A DNA stretch of 64,000 nucleotides from Paraburkholderia rhynchosiae (lineage in GTDB: Bacteria > Pseudomonadota > Gammaproteobacteria > Burkholderiales > Burkholderiaceae). The position numbers and the translations under genes are program-made. Shown piece by piece: positions 52,944 to 62,279 of this stretch (the first letter of the stretch is position 1; each line of letters starts with the position of its first letter). The notes below the pieces were generated by a model. It did no database searches and had not been told where the DNA came from. It was given only the letters and a program-made list of their open reading frames with translations. The DNA lies in NCBI RefSeq assembly GCF_002879865.1, contig NZ_PNXY01000013.1, positions 155,266-219,265 of the forward strand. The letters are read 5' to 3'.

Positions 52944-54094
52944 GCGCCTTGCAAAGCGCCGTCTCCGACGTCGCGCTCGAGCCGAGCGTTGAAGCTGAAC
53001 GCGAGATTCTGTTTCGCGTGATCAACCGCGTCGCGATCATCACGCTGAACCGGCCCGCTGCGCTCAATGCGCTGTCGCATGCGATGATTCGCGAACTCGC
53101 CGTGCTCGTCGAACATTGCCGCAACGACGAGGGCATCGTCGCGCTCGTGCTCAAAGGTGCCGGAAACAAGGGATTTTGCGCGGGCGGCGACGTGCGCGAG
53201 GTGCATCGGCTCGCGACGAACGGCGACAATCGCTGGCTCGCATTTTTCGTCGACGAATACCGGCTGGATTACGCGTTGCACACGTTTTCGAAGCCGGTGG
53301 TCGCGCTGGTCGACGGAATTGCAATGGGCGGCGGCATGGGGCTCGGGCAGGCGGCGCGGCTGCGCATCGTCACCGAGCGCAGCAAGATCGCGATGCCGGA
53401 GACGCGCATCGGCTTCTTGCCGGATGTCGGCGCAACGCGCTTTTTGAGCGTGATGTCGGCGGAGTCCGAGTTGTATGTGGGGCTGACCGGCGCGACGTTG
53501 TCCGGCGCCGACGCGTTGCGGCTGCAACTAGCCGATCTGTGCGTGCCGGCCGAATGGCTGGCTTCTTTCGAAGAGCGCTTGCGGCGCATGTCCCATGAAG
53601 GCGATCTCATCAGCGCGTTGCGCGGTGTGTTCGAGCCGCCGTGCAACATCGTGCCGCATGCCGCGTTGGGGCCGCTTACGTCACTCATCCTGCGGCATTT
53701 CGATCGGCGCTCGAGCCTCGACAGAATGATGGCGACGTTGCGGCACGATCTTGAACGCGAGCCGCCGCGCGAAGTCAGGCAGTGGTTGCAGTCCACTTAT
53801 GATTCGCTCGCCGCCCACTCGCCGAGCATGCTCTACGTCACGCGCGAGGCGCTGCTGCGAGGCCGGCAGATGACGCTCGCCGAATGCTTCCGGATGGAAC
53901 TGGGCATCGTCAAACGGGCGATCGAGGAGGGCGATTTCTGCGAAGGCGTGAGGGCGCAGTTGATCGATAAAGATCGCAAAGCGCGCTGGGCGCCCGCTAC
54001 GCTCGCTGAAGTGCGGCCCGAGCGCGTCAGGCATTTTCTCGCTTCGCCGTGGAAGCGGGACGCGCATCCGTTAGCGGATCTGGGCGCGGAGTAG
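52940..54094 (+). CDS. 3-hydroxyisobutyryl-CoA hydrolase
   Basis: This 384-residue crotonase-family protein has the longer HIBCH layout. NKGFCAGGDVREVH is at about 74-87, GIAMGGGMGLGQAARLRIVTE near 125-145, and PETRIGFLPDVGATRFLS holds the catalytic acid. The extended C-terminal domain is typical of hydrolases rather than hydratases. It releases free 3-hydroxyisobutyrate for MmsB. It is the last gene of the operon and faces the convergent benD gene across 36 bases. Confidence 0.87.
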   Translation: MSALQSAVSDVALEPSVEAEREILFRVINRVAIITLNRPAALNALSHAMIRELAVLVEHCRNDEGIVALVLKGAGNKGFCAGGDVREVHRLATNGDNRWLAFFVDEYRLDYALHTFSKPVVALVDGIAMGGGMGLGQAARLRIVTERSKIAMPETRIGFLPDVGATRFLSVMSAESELYVGLTGATLSGADALRLQLADLCVPAEWLASFEERLRRMSHEGDLISALRGVFEPPCNIVPHAALGPLTSLILRHFDRRSSLDRMMATLRHDLEREPPREVRQWLQSTYDSLAAHSPSMLYVTREALLRGRQMTLAECFRMELGIVKRAIEEGDFCEGVRAQLIDKDRKARWAPATLAEVRPERVRHFLASPWKRDAHPLADLGAE

Positions 54095-54130
54095 AGTTGA
54101 TGCGCTCCAGACTGATTTCGGTTCAAGGCT

Positions 54131-54907
54131 CTAGCCGTTGTCACCGCCGGCAACCGGCAACACGGCACCCGTGATGTAGCCAGCTTCGTCGGATGCCAGA
54201 AAGAGAATCGGCGCGATTTGCTCTTCAAGCGTCCCATAGCGCTTGAAGAACGTGGAATCAGCCACCTGCTTCACGGCTTCCCTCATCCACACCCTCTCCT
54301 GGTCGTTATCTCCGGCTGTGTTGCGGGGCACGCGTCGCGGCGGCGCCTCTGTCCCGCCCGGGGCAGCAGCGACCACGCGGATGTTGCGTTCGCCGTACTC
54401 CATCGCGAGCGACTGAGTCAGGGCGTTGACGCCGCCTTTGGCAGCCGAGTAGGGCACGCGGCGAATACCTCGTGTGGCATTCGATGAGACGTTGACAATG
54501 GTTCCCCGGCCTTGCCTCAGCATCTGCGGCAGGACCGCGTGGCACGCATACAGGGTCGGCATCAGGGAGCGGCGGATTTCAGCATCGATCTGGGCCGGTT
54601 CGAACTCCGCGAAAGGCCGCATGCGAATGGCACCGCCCACCCCATTGACGAGGATGTCAATCCGGCCAAACTTTTGCGCCGCGAAAGCCATTGTCGAAGC
54701 TGCGCCTTCATACGTCTCGAGGTCTGCGACGAAGCCGGCTGTCTGGGCACCAACCACCTCGGCGGCGACATCGGAGACAAACTCGGCGCGGTCCACCAAC
54801 AGCACTTTCGCGCCCTCCGATGCTGCACGCAGGGCGACGCCCCGCCCGATTCCCTGCGCCGCTCCCGTGACGACCATCACCTTGCCTTCGAACCGTTGGG
54901 CGTTCAT
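54131..54907 (-). CDS. benD: 1,6-dihydroxycyclohexa-2,4-diene-1-carboxylate dehydrogenase
   Basis: The 258-residue SDR has the Rossmann motif TGAAQGIGRG (14-23), NGVGGAI near 92-98, and the catalytic Tyr/Lys in PYSAAKGG near 157-164. The AAPGGTEAPPRRVPRN block near 188-203 is specific to BenD/XylL. It oxidises the benzoate cis-diol to catechol with loss of CO2. The ATG overlaps the benC stop (ATGA), and it is the last gene of benABCD. Confidence 0.95.
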   Translation of the reverse strand: MNAQRFEGKVMVVTGAAQGIGRGVALRAASEGAKVLLVDRAEFVSDVAAEVVGAQTAGFVADLETYEGAASTMAFAAQKFGRIDILVNGVGGAIRMRPFAEFEPAQIDAEIRRSLMPTLYACHAVLPQMLRQGRGTIVNVSSNATRGIRRVPYSAAKGGVNALTQSLAMEYGERNIRVVAAAPGGTEAPPRRVPRNTAGDNDQERVWMREAVKQVADSTFFKRYGTLEEQIAPILFLASDEAGYITGAVLPVAGGDNG

Positions 54908-55926
54908 GCGTCCACCGGGGCGACGTTGGGGGTAAATTTTTCGTAGTGAAAGCTGGTTGGCTCTACACCGTTTTCGTCGAAGTATTTGCGCACAGCATCC
55001 ACCATCGGCGGCGGGCCGCACAGGTACACGTCGACATCTCCGTCGTTCAGACATTCTGCGGGCATGTGCTGGGTCACCCAGCCCTTGCGCGGGTGGCCGG
55101 ATTCGGCCGCGGCCACAACGGTGCTAAACGTGAAATTCGGAAGTTTTTCCGTGTATGCCTGGATGGCCTCGACCAGCACCAGGTCGAGGTCTCGGGTCAC
55201 GCCATAGATGAGGTGCACCTTCTGCTGAGAGTTCGCACGGGCCAGCACTTCCAGCATCGACAGGAACGGAGCGAGCCCCGTGCCGCCTGCGAGGAACAGC
55301 AAGGGGCGTTCGACAGCACGCAAATAGAAAATGCCCATCGGTCCGGTTAGCTGAACCTTGTTGCCCGGCTGGGCCGATTCGAGCCAGGTGCTCATTACGC
55401 CACCGGAAATCTTCTTAATCAAAAAGCTGATTTTCGATTCGCCGGGCGACGATGAGAACGAGTAGGAGCGGCGTTGGCCACTGCCGGGCACATCGATGTT
55501 GACGTACTGACCGGCAAGGAAGACGGGCGGAGCGCCGTCCACGTCCATCTCAAGCACGACGGCCGCGTCGTTGTGCTCCTCGACCTTTGTGACCGTCGCG
55601 GCGAACTTGCTGTGCTCAGTCTTGCAGGCCATCGACGATGCCGGGACGGCAATGACACAATTGCTCTCGGGAACCATCTGACATGTGAGGACGAAACCGC
55701 TCTGCTTCTCGTCGTCGGTAAGCGCGTCCTCTATGTAGTCATCGCCCAAATCGTAGCTGCCGCTCTCCGCCCGGCATTTGCAGGTACCGCATACGCCGTC
55801 AGAACAGTCCATCGGCAAGTTAATCCTGGCGCGAAAGGCTGCATCGAGAACCTTCTCGCCGGCCTTGCATTCGACGAAGCGGGTTACTCCGTCTTCGAAG
55901 TTAAGTGCAATGTTGTAGCTGGACAT
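54904..55926 (-). CDS. benC: Benzoate 1,2-dioxygenase reductase component
   Basis: The 340-residue electron-transfer protein has an N-terminal plant-type [2Fe-2S] domain (C41, C46, C49, C82 in CSDGVCGTC and LTC). An FAD domain with RRSYSFSS and an NADH domain with LAGGTGLAPFLSMLE follow. It passes electrons from NADH to the BenAB oxygenase. The position between benB and benD fits exactly. Confidence 0.95.
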   Translation of the reverse strand: MSSYNIALNFEDGVTRFVECKAGEKVLDAAFRARINLPMDCSDGVCGTCKCRAESGSYDLGDDYIEDALTDDEKQSGFVLTCQMVPESNCVIAVPASSMACKTEHSKFAATVTKVEEHNDAAVVLEMDVDGAPPVFLAGQYVNIDVPGSGQRRSYSFSSSPGESKISFLIKKISGGVMSTWLESAQPGNKVQLTGPMGIFYLRAVERPLLFLAGGTGLAPFLSMLEVLARANSQQKVHLIYGVTRDLDLVLVEAIQAYTEKLPNFTFSTVVAAAESGHPRKGWVTQHMPAECLNDGDVDVYLCGPPPMVDAVRKYFDENGVEPTSFHYEKFTPNVAPVDA

Positions 55927-55965
55927 GTTGTCTCCTACTTCCTTGTCTCTGTCCGACCGGTCGCA

Positions 55966-56454
55966 TCAAACGTGATAGACGTCGAGCACCTGTCGGATAT
56001 AGTCGTTCTTAAGCGCAATCTTCTTGCTGGAAATCAGCAGACGGTCGTCGACCGTGCGCAAGGTTACGTATATCGTGCCGAAGAACTGGTCCGTAATCTT
56101 GTAGCGGTGAATAAGCGTGTTGAAGTTGTATCGAAGGTCCACTTCGCCATCACGTTCAGCCAGCACTTCCACATTGGTCACGTTGTGACTCGTGCGCGGT
56201 TCTGGCATCGAAGCGCCGCTTCGCTCGGTTTTGATGCGGAATACGCGGTCTTCGAGGCCACCCCGGTCCGGGTAGTACATCAACGAGATTTGCCTCTGTG
56301 GGTCCTCCGTCAGCGTGTCGTCGTCGTCCCACGCCGGCATCCAGTAAGTGACGTCCTCCGTGTAGCAGGCGAGCCACTCGTCCCATTGACGGTCATCGAG
56401 GAAACGGGCTTCCTGATAAAGGGCGCGACAGAGTTTTTGATAGTCGAAGCTCAT
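55966..56454 (-). CDS. benB: Benzoate 1,2-dioxygenase small (beta) subunit
   Basis: The 162-residue NTF2-like beta subunit of a Rieske oxygenase has the typical ARFLDDRQWDEWLACYTEDVTYWMPAWD stretch near residues 16-43. It binds no metal and supports the alpha3beta3 oligomer. The start overlaps the benA stop by four bases. Confidence 0.94.
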   Translation of the reverse strand: MSFDYQKLCRALYQEARFLDDRQWDEWLACYTEDVTYWMPAWDDDDTLTEDPQRQISLMYYPDRGGLEDRVFRIKTERSGASMPEPRTSHNVTNVEVLAERDGEVDLRYNFNTLIHRYKITDQFFGTIYVTLRTVDDRLLISSKKIALKNDYIRQVLDVYHV

Positions 56455-57809
56455 ACCGACGCCTCCACTTGTTCTTTTCGCAACGCTTCGCGCATCACCT
56501 GCAGCCAGTATTCGTGCTGAACCACAAAGAGCCCCTCATCTTCGCTGCGCTCACCAGAGATGAGCGGATTCAGGCCCATGCTCCTGGCGTTTTCATCCGG
56601 TCCGTGAATCCACAGAGGAGCACCGCGCGAGAGGTCGTTCCACATTGTCGTTGAACCGGCGTACCCGGACTGACACGCGCGGAATTCTTCGAGGTCGTCA
56701 CTGGTCCCCATGCCCGATACGTTGAAGAAATCTTCGTATTGGCGAATGCGGGTCGCGCGGTCTTCGGCACTCTCGCCCTTGGGCGCGAAGCAGAAGATGC
56801 TGACTTCGGTCCTGTCCACGCTAATCGGACGGACCACGCGAATCTGCGTGCTGAACTGGTCCATCAGGAAAACGTTGGGATAAAGGCACAGATTGCGGGT
56901 CTGGTTGACGACGAATTTCCCTTTGTCTTCGCCGACGCGCGCTGTGATTTCGTCGCGGTGCCGATAAACTGGCCTCACTTCCGGGTTCATGGTGTTGGTC
57001 CACAGCAGGATATGACCGTGCTCGAATCCGTACACGCCGGCAACCGACTTGCTCCAGCTATTCGCATCCACTGCCTTGGTGCCTTCGACCTTGCGACGGC
57101 CCATCGTTGCGGCGTAGTTCCAGTGGACGGTGCTGACGTGATAACCGTCGCAGCCGTTCTCCATCTGCATCTTCCAGTTGCCGTCGTAGACATACGAAGA
57201 GTTCCCGCGCAATACTTCCAGGCCGTCCGGCGCTTGTGCAACGATCTGGTCGATGATGACCTTCGTCTCACCGAGGTAATCCTCGAGCGGCATGACGTCG
57301 GCATTCAGGCTGCCGAACAGGAAACCGCGGTAGTTCTGAAAGCGCGCAACCTTCTTCAGGTCGTGCGAGCCTTGCTTGTTGAATTGCACAGGGTATTCGG
57401 TGGTCTTCTCGTCCTTTACTTTCAGGAGCTTGCCGACGTTCGAGAACGTCCATCCATGAAAAGGACAGGTGAAGCTGGTCTTGTTGCCATGCTTGCGACG
57501 ACACAGCATTGCACCTTTGTGCGCGCAGGCATTGATGACCGCGTGTAATTCACCGGTTTTGTCGCGCGTGACAACTATCGGCTGGCGACCAATCCACGTG
57601 GTGTAGTAGTCGTTGTTGTCAGGAATCTGGCTTTCGTGCGCCAGATAAACCCAGTTACTCTCGAAGATATGCTTCATCTCGAGTTCGTACAGATCGGCAT
57701 TGGTGAAGATGTCGCGGCGGCAACGGAAAACACCGTTTTCTTGGTCGTCCTGCACGGCGTTACTCAGCAGGTCTTCCAGCTTCAACGCCTTGTCGATAGT
57801 TGCAGACAT
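56451..57809 (-). CDS. benA: Benzoate 1,2-dioxygenase large (alpha) subunit
   Basis: The 452-residue oxygenase has a Rieske [2Fe-2S] site with ligands C95, H97, C115 and H118 (CAHKGAMLC and CPFHGW) and the mononuclear iron site DGYHVSTVHWN (H224, H229) with the bridging D221. It adds both atoms of O2 to benzoate, giving the cis-diol used by BenD. The ATG at 57809 was chosen for the conserved N-terminus. The operon benABCD lies downstream of catA on the same strand. Confidence 0.96.
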   Translation of the reverse strand: MSATIDKALKLEDLLSNAVQDDQENGVFRCRRDIFTNADLYELEMKHIFESNWVYLAHESQIPDNNDYYTTWIGRQPIVVTRDKTGELHAVINACAHKGAMLCRRKHGNKTSFTCPFHGWTFSNVGKLLKVKDEKTTEYPVQFNKQGSHDLKKVARFQNYRGFLFGSLNADVMPLEDYLGETKVIIDQIVAQAPDGLEVLRGNSSYVYDGNWKMQMENGCDGYHVSTVHWNYAATMGRRKVEGTKAVDANSWSKSVAGVYGFEHGHILLWTNTMNPEVRPVYRHRDEITARVGEDKGKFVVNQTRNLCLYPNVFLMDQFSTQIRVVRPISVDRTEVSIFCFAPKGESAEDRATRIRQYEDFFNVSGMGTSDDLEEFRACQSGYAGSTTMWNDLSRGAPLWIHGPDENARSMGLNPLISGERSEDEGLFVVQHEYWLQVMREALRKEQVEASV

Positions 57810-57915
57810 GTTTGCTCTCCCTATGCGGGCTCCGCGGCGGAGCCCTTGCATCGGTTCAATGATTTATGCGGAGAATCAGGCAGCTAGTCGTTCAGAAAGC
57901 TGCCATGTTGAGCGG

Positions 57916-58851
57916 TTACGCCGCAGCTGATGCGCGCGGGCGATTGACGAGCTGGTTGTCTTTACCCTTAATCAGTGGACTCAGCGCAATGTCGAACTGA
58001 ATGTCTTTGTACGCATCGGCCTTGAGACCCAGGGCCACGCCGCCCGTCTTGTCGACCACTTGAGGAACGAGTTCCTCACGAGTCGCATAGGCGAAGTCGT
58101 CCCAAATGAGCGGGTCGCCTTCGATGTTGATTTGCGTCGTTAGCTTGCGCGTTTTATCGCTGGTGACGAAGAAGTGCACATGCGCCGGACGATTACCGTG
58201 CCGGGCAATCATGTTCAGCAGTTGCTGGGTGGCGCCGTGCGGCGGGCAGCCGTAGCCCACTGGCATGAGTGTGCGGAATTCGTATTTGCCATCGGCGCCG
58301 GTTCGCACTGCGCCGCGAAGGTTGAACTCGCTTTGTGCGCCGGTCGGGTCGAAGTGCGAATAGAAACCCTTCGAGTTGGCGTGCCAGCATTCGACCACCG
58401 CTCCCGCCACAGGCTTGCCGTCGGGCCCAGTCACAGTGCCATGGATGATGAGTGGGCCAGCGTCTGCGTCAGGGTTGACGTCGATTTTCGACACACGGTC
58501 GCGGACCGGCGCGCCGGCGACATACAACGGCCCTTCAATGGTTCGCGGCGTGCCGCCATGGACGTCTGCCTCAAGGTCCTGGGCATCCATCCGGATGTCG
58601 AGATACTTTTCCAGACCAAGGCCAGCAGCCAGAAGCGCCGCTTCGCCGTCTTGTCCGAGTTTATTGAAGTAGGTCACGCCGGCCCAAATTTCATCGGGGG
58701 TCATGTCGAGGTCTTCGATGGCCTTGAACAAGTCGCCCAGCAAGCGATGGGTAATCTCCTTGGCGCGGGCGTTGCCGTCCTCGCAACCAAGATTTGCGGC
58801 GGCCTTGAGAAGGTCCTGCACTTCGTTAGTTTCAAATACTTTGGCGTTCAT
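57916..58851 (-). CDS. catA: Catechol 1,2-dioxygenase
   Basis: The 311-residue intradiol dioxygenase carries the four Fe(III) ligands at the classical places: Y164, Y200, H224 and H226 (YGCPPHG and RPAHVHFF). An N-terminal helical dimerisation domain precedes them (residues 1-100). It cleaves catechol to cis,cis-muconate. The ATG at 58851 has CAGGAG upstream. It is the first gene of the minus-strand unit catA-benABCD and divergent from the LysR gene. Confidence 0.96.
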   Translation of the reverse strand: MNAKVFETNEVQDLLKAAANLGCEDGNARAKEITHRLLGDLFKAIEDLDMTPDEIWAGVTYFNKLGQDGEAALLAAGLGLEKYLDIRMDAQDLEADVHGGTPRTIEGPLYVAGAPVRDRVSKIDVNPDADAGPLIIHGTVTGPDGKPVAGAVVECWHANSKGFYSHFDPTGAQSEFNLRGAVRTGADGKYEFRTLMPVGYGCPPHGATQQLLNMIARHGNRPAHVHFFVTSDKTRKLTTQINIEGDPLIWDDFAYATREELVPQVVDKTGGVALGLKADAYKDIQFDIALSPLIKGKDNQLVNRPRASAAA

Positions 58852-58926
58852 TGTCTGCTCCTGACTCTCTAATTCTTTGCTGGGGGTTAACCCTTGTTTC
58901 CGATGGGTTCGAGTATGCCCGGAAGG

Positions 58927-58932
58927 TATAAT
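58927..58932 (+). promoter_or_regulatory. -10 box candidate in the catA/catR-like intergenic region
   Basis: A perfect TATAAT lies 96 bases before the LysR gene start. No good -35 is found at 16-18 bases, as expected for a regulated promoter. Near-repeats of GTAT/ATAC around 58913-58930 could be part of a BenM/CatR-type site; they do not form a perfect dyad. Confidence 0.4.
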
Positions 58933-59027
58933 CGGGCCGTGAAACGCGGTCTGAATGCAGGATAGTTGACGGCAAATGGACCGGTCCAACACCGATTTAG
59001 TATTGGGCTATATCTGGGAGGTATTGA

Positions 59028-59951
59028 ATGGAGCTGCGACACCTCCGGTACTTTGTGGCGGTTGCCGAGGAGCGGAACTTCACGCGGGCCGCGCAGCGGC
59101 TTCACATCGCGCAGCCACCGCTCAGTCGGCAGATACAGCAACTGGAAGAGACCTTGGGCGTGCAACTCTTTGAAAGAAACTCGCGCCCTCTGAAACTGAC
59201 GGAGACGGGCAAGTTCTTCTACGGCCACGCGGTGCAATTGCTGGCACAGACTGCAGAGCTCGAGTCGATGACACGACGGGTGGGCAACATCGAGCGCAGC
59301 ATGTCTGTCGGTTTTGTCGCATCGACCCTGTACGGGTTGCTGCCAAAAATAATTCGCCGCTTTCGCGACGAGAATCCGACGGTTGAACTCAGCCTTCACG
59401 AGATGTCGACTACAGACCAGATAAGGGCGCTCAAGGACGGACGGATTGACGTCGGTTTTGGCCGCATCCGGCTAGAGGATGCGAACATTCGGCGAGTGGT
59501 TCTGCGAGAAGAAAAGATGATTGTCGCGTTTCCTCTCGGCCACCCGCTCTCGATTTCCAAGCCTGTTTCGGCCTTGCGGGACCTGGTTAGCGAAACGCTC
59601 ATCGTCTACCCGAAAACGCCGCGTCCGAGCTACGCAGACCAGGTCCTCGCTGCCTTTCAGGACCGAGGATTGAAGCCGCGAAAAATCTATGAAGTCCGCG
59701 AAATCCAGATTGCGCTCGGGCTAGTTGCGGCCGGCGAAGGGATTTCCATCGTCCCGAGCAGCGTCTATGGTCTGAAGCGAGACGACGTGAGCTATAAGGA
59801 ACTGGACGACCCGACGTTGGTGTCGCCAATCATCATGAGTGTGCGTGCGATGGACGAGTCGCGCGACATCAGCGAGATGCTCAATCTGATTTATCGACTG
59901 TACGAGGAAGAGCAGGTCGCTTCCGTCGCCCGTACAGACGGGGGGCGGTAA
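59028..59951 (+). CDS. LysR-type regulator of benzoate/catechol genes (CatR/BenM-like)
   Basis: The 307-residue protein has an N-terminus, MELRHLRYFVAVAEERNFTR followed by AQPPLSRQIQQLEE, that is close to BenM, CatM and CatR, regulators that respond to cis,cis-muconate and benzoate. The effector domain occupies residues 90-300. A GGGAGG ribosome site precedes the ATG. It sits between catA-ben (divergent) and catBC (downstream), and it is the only regulator seen in the pathway region, so it likely serves all of it (inference). Confidence 0.88.
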   Translation: MELRHLRYFVAVAEERNFTRAAQRLHIAQPPLSRQIQQLEETLGVQLFERNSRPLKLTETGKFFYGHAVQLLAQTAELESMTRRVGNIERSMSVGFVASTLYGLLPKIIRRFRDENPTVELSLHEMSTTDQIRALKDGRIDVGFGRIRLEDANIRRVVLREEKMIVAFPLGHPLSISKPVSALRDLVSETLIVYPKTPRPSYADQVLAAFQDRGLKPRKIYEVREIQIALGLVAAGEGISIVPSSVYGLKRDDVSYKELDDPTLVSPIIMSVRAMDESRDISEMLNLIYRLYEEEQVASVARTDGGR

Positions 59952-60055
59952 GCCGGTTATACCTCGGGGGTATGACACTAGACGTCGATGGTCTTGGACA
60001 GGGGAAGATTGCGCGCGCAATACTTCAGTAACCTATCCATCTCGTCACCTCAGGT

Positions 60056-61183
60056 ATGAACCCCCAAATCACCTCCGTCGAAGCGATTTTAGTTGACCTT
60101 CCAACCATTCGCGCGCATCAGCTTTCCATGGCGACGATGCAGCAACAAACCATGGTCATCATCCGCCTTCGCGCGAGCGACGACATTGAGGGCATTGGGG
60201 AAGCCACGACCATCGGTGGTCTCTCTTACGGCGAAGAAAGTCCCGAAGGCATCAAACTGACCATCGACACATACCTGGCCCCGGTGTTGGTCGGGCAGGA
60301 TGCGACCAACGTTAACGACGCCATGCTCAAGCTGAACAAGGTTGCGCGTGGCAATCGGTTCGCCAAGTCCGGTATTGAAACGGCGCTGCTGGACGCGCAG
60401 GGCAAACGTCTTGGCGTGCCATTGTCGGCGCTGCTCGGCGGAGCAGTTCGCAAGACCCTCCCGGTCCTTTGGACGCTCGCGAGCGGCGACACCAATCGCG
60501 ACATAGAAGAAGCCGAAATGCTTCTCGCTGAACGTCGGCACAATACGTTCAAGCTGAAGATTGGACGGCGTAGCGTTCGCGACGACGTCGCTCACGTGTC
60601 CAAAATCAAGGCAGCCTTCGGCGAACGCGCGAGGATTACCGTGGACGTGAATCAGGCATGGAACGAAATCGATGCCGCGCTGGGAATTGCCGCGCTGGAA
60701 GCCGCCGGCATCGACCTCATCGAGCAACCGACGCCTCGCGAGCAACGCGGCGCGCTTGCCCGACTCGCTGCTCGTTTCGTCGTGCCGATTATGGCAGACG
60801 AGGGGGTAACGGGTCCCGAAGACGCTCTCGAACTCGTACGTGGCTCATGCGCTGATGTTTTCGCATTAAAGATTGCGAAGTCCGGTGGCATCTACGGAAT
60901 GATGCGGACTGCGGCCATCGCCGACGCCGCCGGCGTGGCGCTGTACGGCGGCACCATGCTCGAAGGCAGCATCGGCTCGATTGCTTCTGCGCATGGATTC
61001 GGCGCACTTCCCCAACTGTCATGGGGCACTGAGCTCTTTGGCCCACTCTTGCTCAAGGATGACGTGGTGACGGCTCGCCCCCACTATCGCGATTTCGACT
61101 TGCATATTCCTGACGGGCCAGGGCTCGGACTCCAAATCGATGAAGAGAAGCTTGCTTTCTACCGGCGCGATAAAAAGGCGTGA
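60056..61183 (+). CDS. catB: Muconate cycloisomerase
   Basis: The 375-residue enzyme of the enolase superfamily has the KxK motif TFKLKIG (K167, K169), metal-ligand residues in VDVNQAW (D198), IEQPTPRE (E223) and ADEGV (D248/E249), and a C-terminal GGTMLEGSIGSIAS. It converts cis,cis-muconate to muconolactone. The gene lies 104 bases after the LysR gene and 76 bases before catC. Confidence 0.95.
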   Translation: MNPQITSVEAILVDLPTIRAHQLSMATMQQQTMVIIRLRASDDIEGIGEATTIGGLSYGEESPEGIKLTIDTYLAPVLVGQDATNVNDAMLKLNKVARGNRFAKSGIETALLDAQGKRLGVPLSALLGGAVRKTLPVLWTLASGDTNRDIEEAEMLLAERRHNTFKLKIGRRSVRDDVAHVSKIKAAFGERARITVDVNQAWNEIDAALGIAALEAAGIDLIEQPTPREQRGALARLAARFVVPIMADEGVTGPEDALELVRGSCADVFALKIAKSGGIYGMMRTAAIADAAGVALYGGTMLEGSIGSIASAHGFGALPQLSWGTELFGPLLLKDDVVTARPHYRDFDLHIPDGPGLGLQIDEEKLAFYRRDKKA

Positions 61184-61259
61184 GCACACCAGGTCATTCG
61201 ACAGTCAAAATGACGCAATCACCCAGCAACGGGAGAAGAGCGTCTCGTAAGGAGCAAAA

Positions 61260-61538
61260 ATGCTGTATCTCGCAAGAATGGACGTACACCTGCCGCAAGA
61301 TATGCCGGTTGTTCAAGCCAATGAAATCAAGGCCCGCGAAAAGGCATATTCGCAAGAGCTACAACGACAGGGGAAATGGCAGCAGTTGCACCGGGTCGTT
61401 GGGCGGTATGCGAACTACAGTATCTTCGACGTCGACTCGCACGACGAACTGCACGAGATTCTTTCAGGCCTACCGCTATTTCCATACATGTCGATTGAGG
61501 TGACCGCGCTTGCACGTCACCCTTCGTCTATACGATAG
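61260..61538 (+). CDS. catC: Muconolactone delta-isomerase
   Basis: The 92-residue decameric isomerase has the typical start MLYLARMDVHLPQDM and the blocks GKWQQLHRVVGRYANYSIFDV and LPLFPYMSIEVTALARHPS. It shifts the double bond of muconolactone to yield beta-ketoadipate enol-lactone. AAGGAG precedes the ATG. The next pathway enzymes (enol-lactone hydrolase and pcaIJF) are absent from the window. Confidence 0.96.
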   Translation: MLYLARMDVHLPQDMPVVQANEIKAREKAYSQELQRQGKWQQLHRVVGRYANYSIFDVDSHDELHEILSGLPLFPYMSIEVTALARHPSSIR

Positions 61539-61564
61539 AGGCAGCGCTGGTGGTGGGTCAGTGC

Positions 61565-61690
61565 GGAACCGGCGACCTGATTAGCGCCATTGAAGAAGGG
61601 TGCTGCCACAGCCACAGCGCCTTCAATCAATTCGTGACGACTGGTACCGGAACCTTTGACTCGGATTTCTTCAATGTCGTCATCAGCGCT
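61565..61690 (-). pseudogene. Fragment of an IclR-family regulator
   Basis: About 37 residues (IEEIRVKGSGTSRHELIEG followed by AVAVAAPFFNGANQVAGS, 61675-61565) fit the effector domain of IclR regulators, where an IRxxGxxxSxEELxEGxxAVAAPxF pattern is usual. The DNA-binding half and the very C-terminus are missing. It lies opposite to catC and faces an MFS fragment, so a transporter-regulator pair once flanked the pathway (inference). Confidence 0.5.
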
Positions 61691-61705
61691 GACACGTCCT
61701 GACTC

Positions 61706-61930
61706 GGGAAAGGCCTCATCGTCGTGTCGGCGCTCCCGGCGGTGATCGGCTGGCTGTACGGGCATTCCACCGGGATCGAAATGGCGACCCTGCTGGGCTT
61801 CCTGCTGTTCACGCTCACATAGCTGATGGGGGCGCTGGGCATTGCGAGGTATATCCCCGAGCTCTTCGCTACGGAGAACCGCATGCGTGCGAACGGCATC
61901 GCCGGCTGCGCCGGGCGTATCACCGGCATC
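61706..61930 (+). pseudogene. Fragment of an MFS transporter
   Basis: The frame AVIGWLYGHSTGIEMATLLG...LMGALGIARYIPELFATENR matches TM9-TM11 of MFS metabolite symporters, including the YxPELFxTxxRxxGxG loop. A TAG at 61820-61822 interrupts it, and homology is lost after about 61930. Near catBC such a gene might have been an aromatic-acid carrier (inference). Confidence 0.55.
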
Positions 61931-62279
61931 CGGCCCAGAACCAGACATCGCCGCGATCACTCACGAAGCCGCGACGGTGTTTGTGGAAAAAAGGAGCGTC
62001 AACGCATTCTTGAGACGGGCGTCCAAGCCCTCACCGGGCCAGGTAGAAATCCAAGGGGGTAAGCTTGGCTGTCAGTGCCTGACGAGGACGATAATCGACT
62101 GGAGCGGTTCGCTGCTCGCATGGTCCGAATGTCGGTATTCTGTTGAGCATGGAGCGCGCACCGACGCTTTGCGGGGACAGACAATGGTCGCAACCAGGAT
62201 TCGATCGAAGCCTGCGCCGACCCGATGCCAAATTCCAGGTGCGTTCGAAATTAACGACACCTTAATCTTCGGAGCCGTC

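Larger units (their letters stand above)
61539..62279. other. Region of gene remnants between catC and the GST gene
   Basis: No intact gene lies in these 741 bases. It holds an IclR-like fragment (minus), an MFS-like fragment with an internal stop (plus), and an unassigned segment (about 61940-62200) that matched nothing I know. Confidence 0.6.

Noticed and set aside
53269..53796. Antisense open frames in the hydrolase gene
   Set aside because: Such frames are common in high-GC genes and show no motif or ribosome site.
52466..54094. A 542-residue frame as a fused hydratase
   Set aside because: Residues before the ATG at 52940 are the enoyl-CoA hydratase gene read in a wrong frame; the overlap ATGA sets the true start.
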